A stretch of 64,000 nt of DNA from assembly GCF_013204845.1 (NCBI RefSeq), contig NZ_JABMKY010000009.1:124001-188000 (forward strand), in the 5' to 3' direction. Under the pieces are notes generated by a model, which was given only the letters and a program-made list of their open reading frames with translations, had not been told where the DNA came from and ran no database searches. Made by a program: the position numbers and the translations under genes. Positions 29,501 through 37,666 of the stretch are shown here, in pieces. This DNA comes from Paenibacillus qinlingensis. Lineage in GTDB: Bacteria > Bacillota > Bacilli > Paenibacillales > NBRC-103111. Position 1 is the stretch's first letter, and each line of letters opens with the position of its first letter.

Positions 29501-29616
29501 TGTTTGGCAGTCTGCTTGTTTTGGCTTGGGATCATCTGCGAATAAATGCCAATAAATAATAAGATAGAAAACGAGAACACCAAACTGATTCCTATAATTT
29601 GACGAAAACTCTTCAC
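26503..29616 (-). CDS. Hybrid sensor histidine kinase with 7TMR-DISM sensor and two kinase modules (1037 aa)
   Basis: A membrane sensor. TM1 is at residues 8-27. An extracellular sensor at 45-200 resembles a jelly-roll carbohydrate-binding-like 7TMR-DISM domain. Seven transmembrane helices follow at about 205-415. Then HisKA with H445 (HTSHEIKTPLHG) and an HATPase domain (N559/N563 region, DTGTGI, GMGVGLYISRKLV). A receiver domain at 695-815 carries D746 (LIILDVMMPG). A second kinase module of the LytS/YesM type has H837 (QIKPHFLYNALSS) and its own ATPase domain (PFVENAIRHGL, DNGIGIP). The stop codon overlaps the response-regulator start, so the two form one operon and probably a phosphorelay. 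The gene is controlled by the same direct-repeat promoter as the giant operon, which suggests positive autoregulation. The ligand is unknown. Confidence 0.93.
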   Translation of the reverse strand: MKSFRQIIGISLVFSFSILLFIGIYSQMIPSQNKQTAKQGVLDLSKEDFHKLGVVSLDGEWEFYEGQLLTPTDFQSGTRRDVSYIDVPGLWKGKTLEGGVRNKGYGTYRLLVRVDNTDDIYGMKLRSIRMSHRLYVDGKLEGGSGLPAVNKETNMPGNTPYSTFFHVNSQEFEILLQVANYEYMSGGIVNAIQFGLHADISKLNSLLIGGDLSLILVLVMFGAYHLSLYFLRSREKTYLLSGLYLFSTAGVQFLYGEKLFQRLMPQVPFDITYKMLDSFEFISSILCLLFFCSIHQKLISRNKIKLLIAPIVMIVIIVVIFPYALYNEMRSVFFLYIGFVPLLLLGRMIYLFFDSKRGTYERKELGLFIVAIVSLMVSLVDGVLYSESAISSDLWHKVGVIGFITIMNLLLAVRLTNAYENTELLTHRLTVSNQLKDEFLMHTSHEIKTPLHGIMNITSSLLDDDEHNLSVRQKQNLWLVKDTSVKLSMLMQDLIDVTRLKHGELRLLMTVVDVRTVTQIVFDVLQFELAGKAVRLDNQVPPDMWVQADENRLRQIMYNLVHNAVKHTEQGKISVSASAVGEDIHIAVEDTGTGISWDKYAKVFEYFDQQEHTLPEDGYTGMGVGLYISRKLVERMGGDIRIDWTEVGQGTRMVFQLPTAINYIPVSQERSMVDNYPQRHGNDPESLDSLEEHAHTILVVDDEASNMYTLLNILKRHSYNVITAFSAKEAMSKMSEHPAIDLIILDVMMPGVSGIELCRVLRTQHSILDLPILFATAKDTSQDIALGFSVGANDYVTKPFEAETLIARIQTLIAMKTSIQEAIRNELAFHQAQIKPHFLYNALSSVISFCYTDGEKAAYLLSKLSQFLRYILDMDRNDLFVSLHRELDLIDAYVEIEKARYGDRFEFICYVDESLKHLSIPSLCIQPFVENAIRHGLFEKEEYGTVTLTIQEGDGYLHVTVQDNGIGIPDDVLYQMASGERVSGGIAIANIRKRVDTIPGASLSISSEMGRGTKVTMYLPLTGNDKDVFVERWDELD

Positions 29617-29652
29617 TATGGGTCCCCTTTTTCCGATTGTCAGATACTAGTG

Positions 29653-29685
29653 ATTCTATCATTTCATACTCACAAAAATCTCACA
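29653..29685 (-). promoter_or_regulatory. Promoter of the hybrid kinase operon (shared direct-repeat element)
   Basis: On the minus strand TGTGAG (29685-29680), 5 nt, TGTGAG (29674-29669), 10 nt, TAGAAT (29658-29653) as -10. The leader to the ATG at 29616 is about 30 nt. Same repeat period and -10 distance as the two other copies in the window, with a perfect 6-nt direct repeat here. Confidence 0.62.
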
Positions 29686-29858
29686 AGCTCTTCTATCACT
29701 TATAATAGGAGGGAAAAATTTAAAATTGTTGGATCGAAAGAAAGACTTGCAGTGTCGAAGTCGAGTAACTTTTACAAAGTTCCTTTTTATAGAGGCTTTT
29801 TTTATTTCCATTTGCTACAATAAGCTAAATAAGTAAAAACGATTGGACGTGAAATTAA

Positions 29859-31010
29859 ATGTTGGACAAGGACGCCTTCTTACATAACTACAACCTTGAA
29901 GAAAAAGATCTAACAGATCATGATATTAACTGGGATACACTCATCGAAATTTTTAATGATTTTATCGGAAAATCTGCTGCGTATTCAATACATGCAGAAT
30001 ACATTGCTAAAATATTAAGGACAAATGGAAATATCCATACCGTGCGATCTCGTGTTAAAGATCCTGAGCATTTAGTTGCTAAACTTATCAGAAAGACACC
30101 TGACCGTCAAAAATCAAAAAAAGACCCCAATTTTCAATTTTCTATTGATAATTACAGAGATGAAATTACCGATTTAATAGGAATCAGAGCAATCCATATT
30201 TTTAAAGAAGATTGGGAAGCAATTAACACTTTTATCGATAATACTTGGAAAGTGATAGAGGTCACTGCAAACATTCGTGAAGGTGATGATAAAACACAGT
30301 ACGAGCTATTAGGAGCAAAAATAGATTCTAGAATTTCTGGATATCGTTCAGTTCATTATTTAGTTGAATTAAATATAACTAAAGAGAGTGTTGTTGTCGC
30401 TGAAATTCAAGTAAGAACCATTTTTGAAGAAGGTTATGGTGAAATTGATCATTTACTTCGTTATCCTCATGCAAAAGTTCCAAAAATATTGGAAGATAAC
30501 ATCCTACTTCTGAATCGTATTGCTGGCAGTGCAGATGAAATGGCTTCATTCATAAACATACTCAAAAGAGATTGGTTTGCCATGATGGGTAATTATGAAG
30601 AAATAATTGACACTAAAAATAAAGAAATTGAAGAGTTGACTAGAAAAATAGAACTTACAGAAATGAAGGCTCCTGACAAGAAATCGCTCTTGGAAATTGT
30701 GGGTAATATTAAAAAACACAATACAAACAATCCTTATCATACATCTGATTTAGGAGTCTCAGGAACTAGCTTTTTTACTATTGGTGAACATTCAAAAAAA
30801 TTGGTTGATCAGCATGGAGAAGCTATACAAAAAATTGGAGGAACTGCAATTCAAGTTGTAAACCGTCATGGAGATGCTATTAAAATACTTGGAGATGCTG
30901 CAATTCATGTAGTGAACAAACATGATCAAGCACTTAAATCACTACAGAAGTCACTAGATACCTCTCAAACACAGAAAACACCAAAAGCTAAGAAAAATGA
31001 TCACTCTTAA
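29859..31010 (+). CDS. RelA/SpoT-type nucleotide pyrophosphokinase-domain protein
   Basis: A 383-aa soluble protein. Residues 50-235 match the (p)ppGpp-synthetase fold: the basic substrate loop VRSRVKDPEHLVAKLIRK (62-79), the metal motif DLIGIRAIH (105-113), GYRSVHYLVE (161-170) with the stacking Tyr, and AEIQVRTIFEEGYGEIDH (181-198). There is no HD hydrolase, TGS or ACT domain, so it is not housekeeping Rel. It is longer than small alarmone synthetases. The extension has a coiled coil (245-275) and an 18-residue repeat (QHGEAIQKIGG..., RHGDAIKILGD..., KHDQALKSL) ending in a Lys-rich tail. The gene is clearly more AT-rich than its neighbours and isolated. Isolated synthetase domains include stress alarmone enzymes and toxic or phage-defence types; which applies here is not visible. 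The ribosome site (GGACGTG) is weak. Confidence 0.85.
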   Translation: MLDKDAFLHNYNLEEKDLTDHDINWDTLIEIFNDFIGKSAAYSIHAEYIAKILRTNGNIHTVRSRVKDPEHLVAKLIRKTPDRQKSKKDPNFQFSIDNYRDEITDLIGIRAIHIFKEDWEAINTFIDNTWKVIEVTANIREGDDKTQYELLGAKIDSRISGYRSVHYLVELNITKESVVVAEIQVRTIFEEGYGEIDHLLRYPHAKVPKILEDNILLLNRIAGSADEMASFINILKRDWFAMMGNYEEIIDTKNKEIEELTRKIELTEMKAPDKKSLLEIVGNIKKHNTNNPYHTSDLGVSGTSFFTIGEHSKKLVDQHGEAIQKIGGTAIQVVNRHGDAIKILGDAAIHVVNKHDQALKSLQKSLDTSQTQKTPKAKKNDHS

Positions 31011-31202
31011 TAAATTAACTGGAAAAACTCCATTTATTTCAGCGATTAATGCTTGAAAATTCAGTTTAAATGGAAAACGTACAGTTATTTCCTAAAGAAA
31101 CGGCTGTACAGGTACTTTCTACTGAAATTAGCTACATAAAATCCATTTATTCCAATTTTCGAGTCCATATCGGCAAATTTAGATGTACTTTTTCCAGTTA
31201 AT
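31011..31202. repeat. Dispersed four-unit palindromic repeat array, copy 1 (inverted)
   Basis: Four imperfectly palindromic units of about 27 nt, each of the type AWTTAACTGGAAAA...CATCTATTT, start near 31011, 31065, 31125 and 31175 (spacings 54, 60, 50). The spacing order is the reverse of copies 2, 3 and 5, so this copy is probably inverted. It fills the gap between the convergent synthetase and kinase genes. No other gene was seen between 31010 and 31358. Confidence 0.75.
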
Positions 31203-31290
31203 CGCAAATACAGACGCTCAAAAATGAAATCAACGACCAAGGTACCCGTGTTATCCACGTTAAACGCGTCAAACCTGTAAAACAGTAAAG

Positions 31291-31329
31291 AGCATGCATA
31301 ATCCATAGAAATCTTGGACTACGCATGCT
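31291..31329 (-). terminator. Hairpin terminator between the convergent synthetase and kinase genes
   Basis: AGCATGCATAATCCA and TGGACTACGCATGCT form a 15-nt stem with two mismatches and a 9-nt loop, 29 nt past the stop of the second hybrid kinase. The T tract is weak on both sides. Confidence 0.6.
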
Positions 31330-31357
31330 TTCTCTTTAACTAGATTCTCTGGTCGCC

Positions 31358-33748
31358 TTACACCCGCTTCAATCCGAGAATCTCGAGCAGCATACCCGAC
31401 AATTGGCTAGGTGGATACGGCTTGACAAAATACATGTTTGCCCCGATTTCCTTCCCCTTCTCAGTATCATCCAAAGCGGAAGAAATAAAGATAGGCAAGT
31501 CATGTAAGGTCGAATCTTCCTTGATGAGATTGATAATCTCCCATCCGTCGATACTATTGTTTAGCATAATGTCAACGATAACCGCGACCGGCTTCTTTAT
31601 TGGCATATCTTTAAGCGCTTGTTCACCAGTCGTGTAGGTGATGACTCGAAAGCCTTTCTCGGTGAGCTCCTCAGTGAGCAGTTCCGTCAGGCTGACGTCA
31701 TCCTCGATGAGTGCGACTGTTCTGCCTGTGAATTCATCCGTTGCAGCGGATAGCAGCTCCTCCTCGATAAGAATCTCAGGCATCGAATTCAAAGGAAAGC
31801 TAACGCGGAACGTACTTCCTTCTCCTAGCTTAGAGGTAACGGAAATTTCGCCGCCATGCGCCTCGACAATGCCCTTCACAATCGCAAGGCCTAACCCCGT
31901 TCCGCCAATGGATCTCCGATCTGAATTATCAATGCGGTAAAACTTCGTAAACAGCTTTGGAATGGCTTCTCCTGGAATTCCCAATCCCTCATCCGTAATG
32001 TCAACAAGAACTTGATTGCCAACATGGTAAAGCTTCGCCGTAATCCGTCCGCCTTCTGGTGAATATTTGACTGCGTTGCTAACAAGGTTCATGAAAAGCT
32101 GCGTCAGATTATCCTGGTCTCCTGAAATAACATATGGCACACTTGGTATATGAACGTTGAAATCATGCTTCGAAGAGCTTCCTAGCTGCAAAGTGAATAC
32201 GCCATTTAACACTTCAAAGAGATCAACAGGATTCTTCTGGTGAGTCGACTTACCTGATTCCATCCGTTGGACATCTAGGAAATCATTAATCAATGCTGTC
32301 AGCCGAACGGTCTCCTGATGAATCGTTTTCAAATATTTCTGTTGCTTCTCAGGACTCATCTCTTTGGTCAGCAATCGTTCAGCAAAACCCAATACACTGG
32401 AAAGCGGTGTACGCAGTTCATGGCTTACGGTGCTTACGAACTCGGACTTCAATTGGTCGACTTCGGCTTGTTTCGTCATATCACGATGGACAAAAACCGT
32501 TCCAATCCTCCCCGTTTCTCTATACAACGGCTCCGCATAGGCTTGAATGACCCTTCTCGTCGGAGACGTGATCTCATACATGTAAGACCTTTCCTCCATC
32601 GCTTCTTCGCTAAGCTGTGAGATCATAAACGACTTTAAGTCCGTGCTATCCTCAATTGCATGTGATGTGGATGAGATAAACTGGGCTAACTGGATATTTG
32701 ACAAGGACTGCCCCTCAGGAATACCAAATAATTCATTCATCGTTGTATTAGCCTTTACAATGATCCCCTCGACATTGACGAACTGAATGCCCTCTTGAAT
32801 GGTATCCATGATGTCTCTCGTTAGCGCTCTCTCGCTCATTAAAAGTTCTTCGTTTTCTTCCATTTTACGCAGCAATTCCTGAAGCTCTTCCTGCTGCATC
32901 TGTAGCTCTTCCTGCTGGGCAATCAACTCTTCATTCTGCGATAGGAGTTCTTCTTCCTTCACTTGAATCTTCTGCAGCATAGTGTGAAAGGAGCTATTGA
33001 GAAGACCGATTTCATCGTTCCGCTTGGACATTTCAAACTCAACTGACTGCCCTAATGACACTTTTTCCGCATGATCAGCAAGCTTGCGCAGCGGTCTGCC
33101 CATGTTCTTGGCCGTGATCGAAGTCAGACAAGTAATGAATATCAAGATACCGCATACATAAGCAAAGAATACATAATTGAGATTGGATAAGGTCTTAAAC
33201 AAGCTCCTCGCTTCCGTTTCCGATTGGGACGAGGTCTGCAGCGAAATGTCATTAATTTTGCCTAGCAAATCATAGATACTTGTACCTACACTGCCGCTTG
33301 GTGTCGTTGCACCAGCTTTCACTATAGCCAGTGGATCTTCGTTATGCACGAGCTTAACGTATTTCGGAAATACATTATCAAAATAATTTTTCTCAAATGA
33401 CTTTAACGTTGTTAGCAGTTCTTTCTCCTGATCTGTTAAAGGAAGCTGCACAAATGTCTCCATGGCTTGCTCAAGCTCCGGCTTTTCCTTCATAACGGCC
33501 TCATATTCAAACTCCTGTCGGAATGCGTAAAAGGCTCTTGCATGTAAAAAAATTTGATTATAGTGGAGATAAATGGAGGCAGTAGCCTTTTCTTTCTCTT
33601 TGAGCAGCGTGATGCGCTCTTGATAAGATTGTTGTACATGATGGCCAATGAATGAAACACCAATTGCCCCCACCATGACAAGCAATGCGAAAAACAATAT
33701 CATTCTAACAAATCGACGGGAAATGCTCGACTTCACAAGGTTAGGCAT
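31358..33748 (-). CDS. Hybrid sensor histidine kinase with PAS and receiver domains (796 aa)
   Basis: TM1 is at residues 14-36. An extracytoplasmic helical sensor lies at 37-190 and TM2 at 191-212. A HAMP linker (213-265) is followed by a Glu/Gln-rich coiled coil (EELIAQQEELQMQQEEL, 265-305) and a PAS domain (310-425). HisKA carries H443 (VSTVSHELRTPLSSVLGF), followed by an ATPase domain (NLVSNAVKYSPEG, DEGLGIP, GGTGLGLAIVKGI). A C-terminal receiver domain has D726 (VAVIVDIMLN). No partner regulator is adjacent. The nearest gene is an AraC regulator 86 nt upstream on the same strand, so co-transcription is possible. The signal is unknown. GGAG precedes the ATG by 7 nt. Confidence 0.93.
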   Translation of the reverse strand: MPNLVKSSISRRFVRMILFFALLVMVGAIGVSFIGHHVQQSYQERITLLKEKEKATASIYLHYNQIFLHARAFYAFRQEFEYEAVMKEKPELEQAMETFVQLPLTDQEKELLTTLKSFEKNYFDNVFPKYVKLVHNEDPLAIVKAGATTPSGSVGTSIYDLLGKINDISLQTSSQSETEARSLFKTLSNLNYVFFAYVCGILIFITCLTSITAKNMGRPLRKLADHAEKVSLGQSVEFEMSKRNDEIGLLNSSFHTMLQKIQVKEEELLSQNEELIAQQEELQMQQEELQELLRKMEENEELLMSERALTRDIMDTIQEGIQFVNVEGIIVKANTTMNELFGIPEGQSLSNIQLAQFISSTSHAIEDSTDLKSFMISQLSEEAMEERSYMYEITSPTRRVIQAYAEPLYRETGRIGTVFVHRDMTKQAEVDQLKSEFVSTVSHELRTPLSSVLGFAERLLTKEMSPEKQQKYLKTIHQETVRLTALINDFLDVQRMESGKSTHQKNPVDLFEVLNGVFTLQLGSSSKHDFNVHIPSVPYVISGDQDNLTQLFMNLVSNAVKYSPEGGRITAKLYHVGNQVLVDITDEGLGIPGEAIPKLFTKFYRIDNSDRRSIGGTGLGLAIVKGIVEAHGGEISVTSKLGEGSTFRVSFPLNSMPEILIEEELLSAATDEFTGRTVALIEDDVSLTELLTEELTEKGFRVITYTTGEQALKDMPIKKPVAVIVDIMLNNSIDGWEIINLIKEDSTLHDLPIFISSALDDTEKGKEIGANMYFVKPYPPSQLSGMLLEILGLKRV

Positions 33749-33834
33749 GGCAGATCTCCTTCACACGATCATTTCACCAAAATTCGACAATTTCCTACCT
33801 GACCATTTCGGTGACAGCCATGAAATTCCTCTAT

Positions 33835-34689
33835 TTATAGTTCTACCTGATCCTTATATCGACTAGGTGGAATTCCTACAGCTTGGCTGAACACTCTGCT
33901 AAAGTACAAGGGATTGTCATAGCCCACAATAGAAGCAACTTCTTTCACATGTAAGGAAGTTTCTGAGAGCATCTTTTTAGCTTCATTGATACGAATATTG
34001 GTGACATATTTGCCTGGTGTCGTGCCAGTAACATCCTTAAATTTATGGATAAATCGAAAAAGACTCAAGTTGCACTTCTTAGCGAGCTCCGAAACAACCA
34101 AGTTCTGACTATAATTTTCGTGCATGATTTCCATAATCATATGGATATCAGATTGGTGATCATCTCTCCCTTGATATTCAGTTCTTTGCAGCCTTCTGCC
34201 TAGCAGCGCGAGCAAGGTGAGTAAGTAAGCTGTTGTCACATGCTCATTGAAAGGCTTCTTCATATTCAGTTCGCGGATGATTTTTTTAAACAACTCCCCT
34301 ACTTCATCTACAAGACCTACCGTCTGAACGGAGGCGTCTAGTAGACCACAATTTCGCAAATAATCCTGCACGCCATGTCCTGTAAAATGAATCCAGTATG
34401 CCTCTGTGGCATCTTTTGCGAAATACTTGTACGTCTGCGGCTCGTTCGGTGCATACAAGACGATTTGACCTTTATGCACGTCTTGTGAAAGCTGATTGAA
34501 GTAAAAAGTCCCTTTCCCGCCTACCAAATAAATCAACTGATAATCAACGCGACCCCGTTCGCGCTTTCGATTTAAATCAATGGTCATCAGCTTCTGATAA
34601 CCGCAACAGTTGACAGTCAGCAAGCTGTCGTTCCGCTCAACGCCTTGCTCATACCAATCGTCTAGCGCATTGCCGGATATATTAATCAT
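33835..34689 (-). CDS. AraC-family regulator, probable controller of the divergent GH2 gene
   Basis: About 284 aa. An N-terminal cupin-like sensing domain (residues 30-150, with the KGQIVLYAPNEPQTY strand pair) is followed by a C-terminal double helix-turn-helix (about 185-284; LAKKCNLSLFRFIHKFKDVTGTTPGKY and VASIVGYDNPLYFSRVFSQAVGIPPSRY). I chose the ATG at 34689, which has GGAGTG about 6 nt upstream; the ATG ten codons earlier has no ribosome site. It is divergent from the GH2 gene across about 140 nt, the usual layout for a local sugar-responsive activator. The inducer is probably a product or substrate of that enzyme; this is inferred. Confidence 0.9.
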   Translation of the reverse strand: MINISGNALDDWYEQGVERNDSLLTVNCCGYQKLMTIDLNRKRERGRVDYQLIYLVGGKGTFYFNQLSQDVHKGQIVLYAPNEPQTYKYFAKDATEAYWIHFTGHGVQDYLRNCGLLDASVQTVGLVDEVGELFKKIIRELNMKKPFNEHVTTAYLLTLLALLGRRLQRTEYQGRDDHQSDIHMIMEIMHENYSQNLVVSELAKKCNLSLFRFIHKFKDVTGTTPGKYVTNIRINEAKKMLSETSLHVKEVASIVGYDNPLYFSRVFSQAVGIPPSRYKDQVEL

Positions 34690-34739
34690 CACAATCACTC
34701 CATTAGCAATTTTGTGCATATTATTAGCAATATATTTTA

Positions 34740-34768
34740 TTCACTAACTCCAATTCTAATCTTATAAT
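34740..34768 (+). promoter_or_regulatory. Promoter of the GH2 gene
   Basis: TTCACT (34740-34745), a 17-nt spacer, then a perfect TATAAT (34763-34768). The -35 is weak, as expected for an activator-dependent promoter. It lies in the divergent region shared with the AraC gene, about 60 nt before the GH2 start codon. Confidence 0.6.
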
Positions 34769-34831
34769 GAAAGCGCGACAACGTAATTCCGTGCAATTTT
34801 GTGAATGCTCAGATGAGAAGGGAGAAAGACG

Positions 34832-37219
34832 ATGAATAGGAGCAGAATCATTGAAAATATCAATTTGAATTGGAAGTTTTTCAGAGGGGATGAATCCCAA
34901 GCCTGGTATAGAGGTTATGAAGATTCCAGTTGGCGTGATGTGACGCTTCCTCATGATTGGTCCGTTGAAGAACCATTTTCACAAGAGCATTCCAGTGGTA
35001 CGGGATACTTGCCTGGAGGCATAGGTTGGTATCGAAAAAACTTGGCACTCCCTCAGGAATTGGCAGGCAAACGCGTCAATATTACCTTCGAAGGGGTCTA
35101 TAATAACGCCCACGTATGGTGCAATAGCTATTATTTAGGGAAACGCCCCTACGGCTATAGCAGTTTTACCTATGACATCACCGATTTCATCTCCTTTGGG
35201 AAACAGGACAATGTGATTTCTGTCAAAGTTAACCACCAAGATATTGCAGACTCCAGATGGTTTACCGGGTCAGGCATATATAGAGATGTTTATATCACGA
35301 TCACAGATGCGATACATATCGATCACTACGGTGTATTTGTCACAACACCAGAAGTTTCGAAGGATCAAGCTACCGTTGCTGTTAACATACGATTATCCAA
35401 TGAAACACAAGCAGATGCGACAATCGAGCTTTCCAATACCCTAAGGGATGCGGACGGAAACCTGATCGAATCGGTAGGAGAGGAGATTGTCGTTCAGACT
35501 GACTCCTTTACGGAATTGAATCAAACCATCAAGGTGACTGCCCCCAATCTATGGTCCCCTGACACCCCTGATTTGTACGTCTTATGTACGGAGATTAGGA
35601 AGAATGGCGAAGTCATCGACCATGTGAACACCACTGTGGGCATTCGATGGTTTGAATTTGATGCCCATAAAGGCTTCTTCTTAAATGGCGTGAATATGAA
35701 ATTAAAAGGTGTTTGCGTCCATCATGATGCGGGGGCACTAGGTGCTGCAGTTCCTGTACAGGTATGGCAGCGGAGACTTCAAGTGCTTCAAGACATGGGC
35801 TGTAACGCCATTCGAATGAGTCACAACCCGCCTGCTCCTCTTTTGCTGGATTTATGCGACCGCATGGGATTTCTCGTCATTGATGAAGCGTTTGACGAAT
35901 GGGAAGGCGTGAAGCATAAATGGTCGACCGGACACAACGTGTACCCGCCTAAGCATTTCGGTTACTATGAGGATTTCCCTCAGTGGGGAGAATTGGACAT
36001 CAAGGAGATGGTTTTGCGGGATCGAAATCATCCATCTATCATTTTATGGAGTATCGGAAACGAAGTGGATTACCCTAATGATCCCTATTGTCACCCGTAT
36101 TTTCAAACCATGACCGGCAATAACGATGCCAACAAACCTGCCGCTGAGCGCGAATATGATCCTAATAAACCACAAAGCGATAGACTGACTACGATTGCCA
36201 AAAACCTCGTGCGCTATGTGAAGGAATGCGATACGACTAGACCTGTCACTGCCGCTTTGGCCTTTCCCGAATTAGCGAATTTGATTGGCTATGCGGATAC
36301 GCTCGATGTGGTGGGCTACAATTACAAAGAGCATCTCTATGAGGAGGCGCGGCAGCAATATCCGAATCGCGTCACCTTAGGTAGTGAGAATAGCTCGAGC
36401 CTAGAGGCTTGGCTTGCTGTTAAAGACAATGATGCGATATGCGCGCAATTTATTTGGACAGGAATCGATTATATGGGCGAAGCCAAAGGGTGGCCTATTC
36501 GGGCATCGCAAGCCGGATTCATGGATCTTGCTGGCTTTAAGAAAGCCAGCTATTACTTCCGTCAGAGCCTATGGAGCGCGAAACCAATGGCTTTTCTAGC
36601 CACAGCTAGTAAAAACGATCCTACGCATGCGAGTAACAAAAGATGGCATGGCGGTACGCCACACTGGAACTGGAAGCCTGGCGAACAGTTGGATGTCATC
36701 TGTTATACGAATTGCGAAGAGGCTGAGCTCTTCCTTAACGAACGCTCATTTGGAATGAAGAAGCTGAATGATTCTCCACTAGGCTACCTGACATGGGAAG
36801 TGGGCTTTGAGGAAGGGATTTTGAACGTTGTTGCTAGAAGCGCGGAGGGCATTGGTTGTTCTTGTGCTCTAGAAACGGTTCTGAAAGCAGAGAAGCTGAT
36901 CCTACTTGTAGATGCTCCTGAATTGAGCGCAGATGGGATGGATCTTGCACATATTGAGATTGAGGTCACAGATAGCCATGGTAAACTCGTTTATCTGGCT
37001 GACGATCTCATCCAACTATCCATCGAAGGTCCCGGTGAAATCATTGGCATAGAAAACGGTGATGTCCAAGATTTAGAGCCGTATCGTTCAAAATTTAGGA
37101 AAGCCTATCATGGCAAACTGCTTGCTTATGTGAGAGCTGGTGTCACGGCCGGCCAGATCATCGTGAAGGCTGAAGCACAAGGCTTGGTCGCAGCTACGAT
37201 TGTCATTGCTGTGAAATAG
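34832..37219 (+). CDS. Glycoside hydrolase family 2 (beta-galactosidase-like), cytoplasmic
   Basis: A 795-aa enzyme with GH2 domain order: N-terminal jelly-roll (1-160, LPHDWSVEEPFS, GGIGWYRKNL, WFTGSGIYRDV), Ig-like domain (165-275), TIM barrel (280-590), then C-terminal beta domains. The acid/base is E411 (ILWSIGNEVDYP) and the probable nucleophile is E519 (TLGSENSSS). Further signatures are GVNMKLKGVCVHHDAG and CNAIRMSHNPPAP. There is no signal peptide, so it acts on imported oligosaccharides. Family activities include beta-galactosidase, beta-glucuronidase and beta-mannosidase; the variant is not clear from sequence. GGGAGAAAGACG precedes the ATG. It is divergent from its AraC regulator. 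Confidence 0.93.
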   Translation: MNRSRIIENINLNWKFFRGDESQAWYRGYEDSSWRDVTLPHDWSVEEPFSQEHSSGTGYLPGGIGWYRKNLALPQELAGKRVNITFEGVYNNAHVWCNSYYLGKRPYGYSSFTYDITDFISFGKQDNVISVKVNHQDIADSRWFTGSGIYRDVYITITDAIHIDHYGVFVTTPEVSKDQATVAVNIRLSNETQADATIELSNTLRDADGNLIESVGEEIVVQTDSFTELNQTIKVTAPNLWSPDTPDLYVLCTEIRKNGEVIDHVNTTVGIRWFEFDAHKGFFLNGVNMKLKGVCVHHDAGALGAAVPVQVWQRRLQVLQDMGCNAIRMSHNPPAPLLLDLCDRMGFLVIDEAFDEWEGVKHKWSTGHNVYPPKHFGYYEDFPQWGELDIKEMVLRDRNHPSIILWSIGNEVDYPNDPYCHPYFQTMTGNNDANKPAAEREYDPNKPQSDRLTTIAKNLVRYVKECDTTRPVTAALAFPELANLIGYADTLDVVGYNYKEHLYEEARQQYPNRVTLGSENSSSLEAWLAVKDNDAICAQFIWTGIDYMGEAKGWPIRASQAGFMDLAGFKKASYYFRQSLWSAKPMAFLATASKNDPTHASNKRWHGGTPHWNWKPGEQLDVICYTNCEEAELFLNERSFGMKKLNDSPLGYLTWEVGFEEGILNVVARSAEGIGCSCALETVLKAEKLILLVDAPELSADGMDLAHIEIEVTDSHGKLVYLADDLIQLSIEGPGEIIGIENGDVQDLEPYRSKFRKAYHGKLLAYVRAGVTAGQIIVKAEAQGLVAATIVIAVK

Positions 37220-37267
37220 AAGATGATCGTTAGAGCCCCGCTGAGCTGAAGCCAACATGTACGCATG

Positions 37268-37310
37268 AAAACCCGTTAACATCCGATTTTTTGGACGTTA
37301 ACGGGTTTTT
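37268..37310 (+). terminator. Terminator of the GH2 gene
   Basis: AAAACCCGTTAAC pairs perfectly with GTTAACGGGTTTT around a 16-nt loop, followed by a T tract, 48 nt past the GH2 stop codon. Confidence 0.85.
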
Positions 37311-37356
37311 ATAGTTGCTCAAATGGACACGTTGTCGTTTTGGCCCAATTTCTTGT

Positions 37357-37547
37357 ATTAACTGGAAAATATACATCTATTTATGATGAATTCCCTCAAT
37401 AATTCAATCTAAATGGAAAATATGTAGTTAATTCTTCCATATCTATCTAGATAAGGTGAAATGGTCAAAATTAACTGTAGGTTATCCATCTATTCTTTGT
37501 TTAATCGGAAAATCTAAAGATATAACTCCATAAAATCCATCTATTTT
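37357..37547. repeat. Dispersed four-unit palindromic repeat array, copy 2
   Basis: Units start near 37357, 37407, 37467 and 37521 (spacings 50, 60, 54). Unit 1 reads ATTAACTGGAAAATATACAT then CTATTTA, and the others are variants. It lies between the convergent GH2 and MMPL genes. Apart from the terminator and this array, nothing was seen between 37220 and 37667. Confidence 0.8.
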
Positions 37548-37666
37548 GCCGGGAGCATAGAAGATTTACGATTCTACTTCTAATCACACAACTATCTTCT
37601 CATTCAACTAAACACCTTAACTTTACTCATAGCCAACATGAGAAACCTCTATGCTGCCATTCAAAC

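Noticed and set aside
31085..31306. A 73-codon minus-strand frame between the synthetase and the second kinase
   Set aside because: It is made almost entirely of repeat array 1 and its flank, lacks a ribosome site, and equivalent frames are absent in the other copies of the array.
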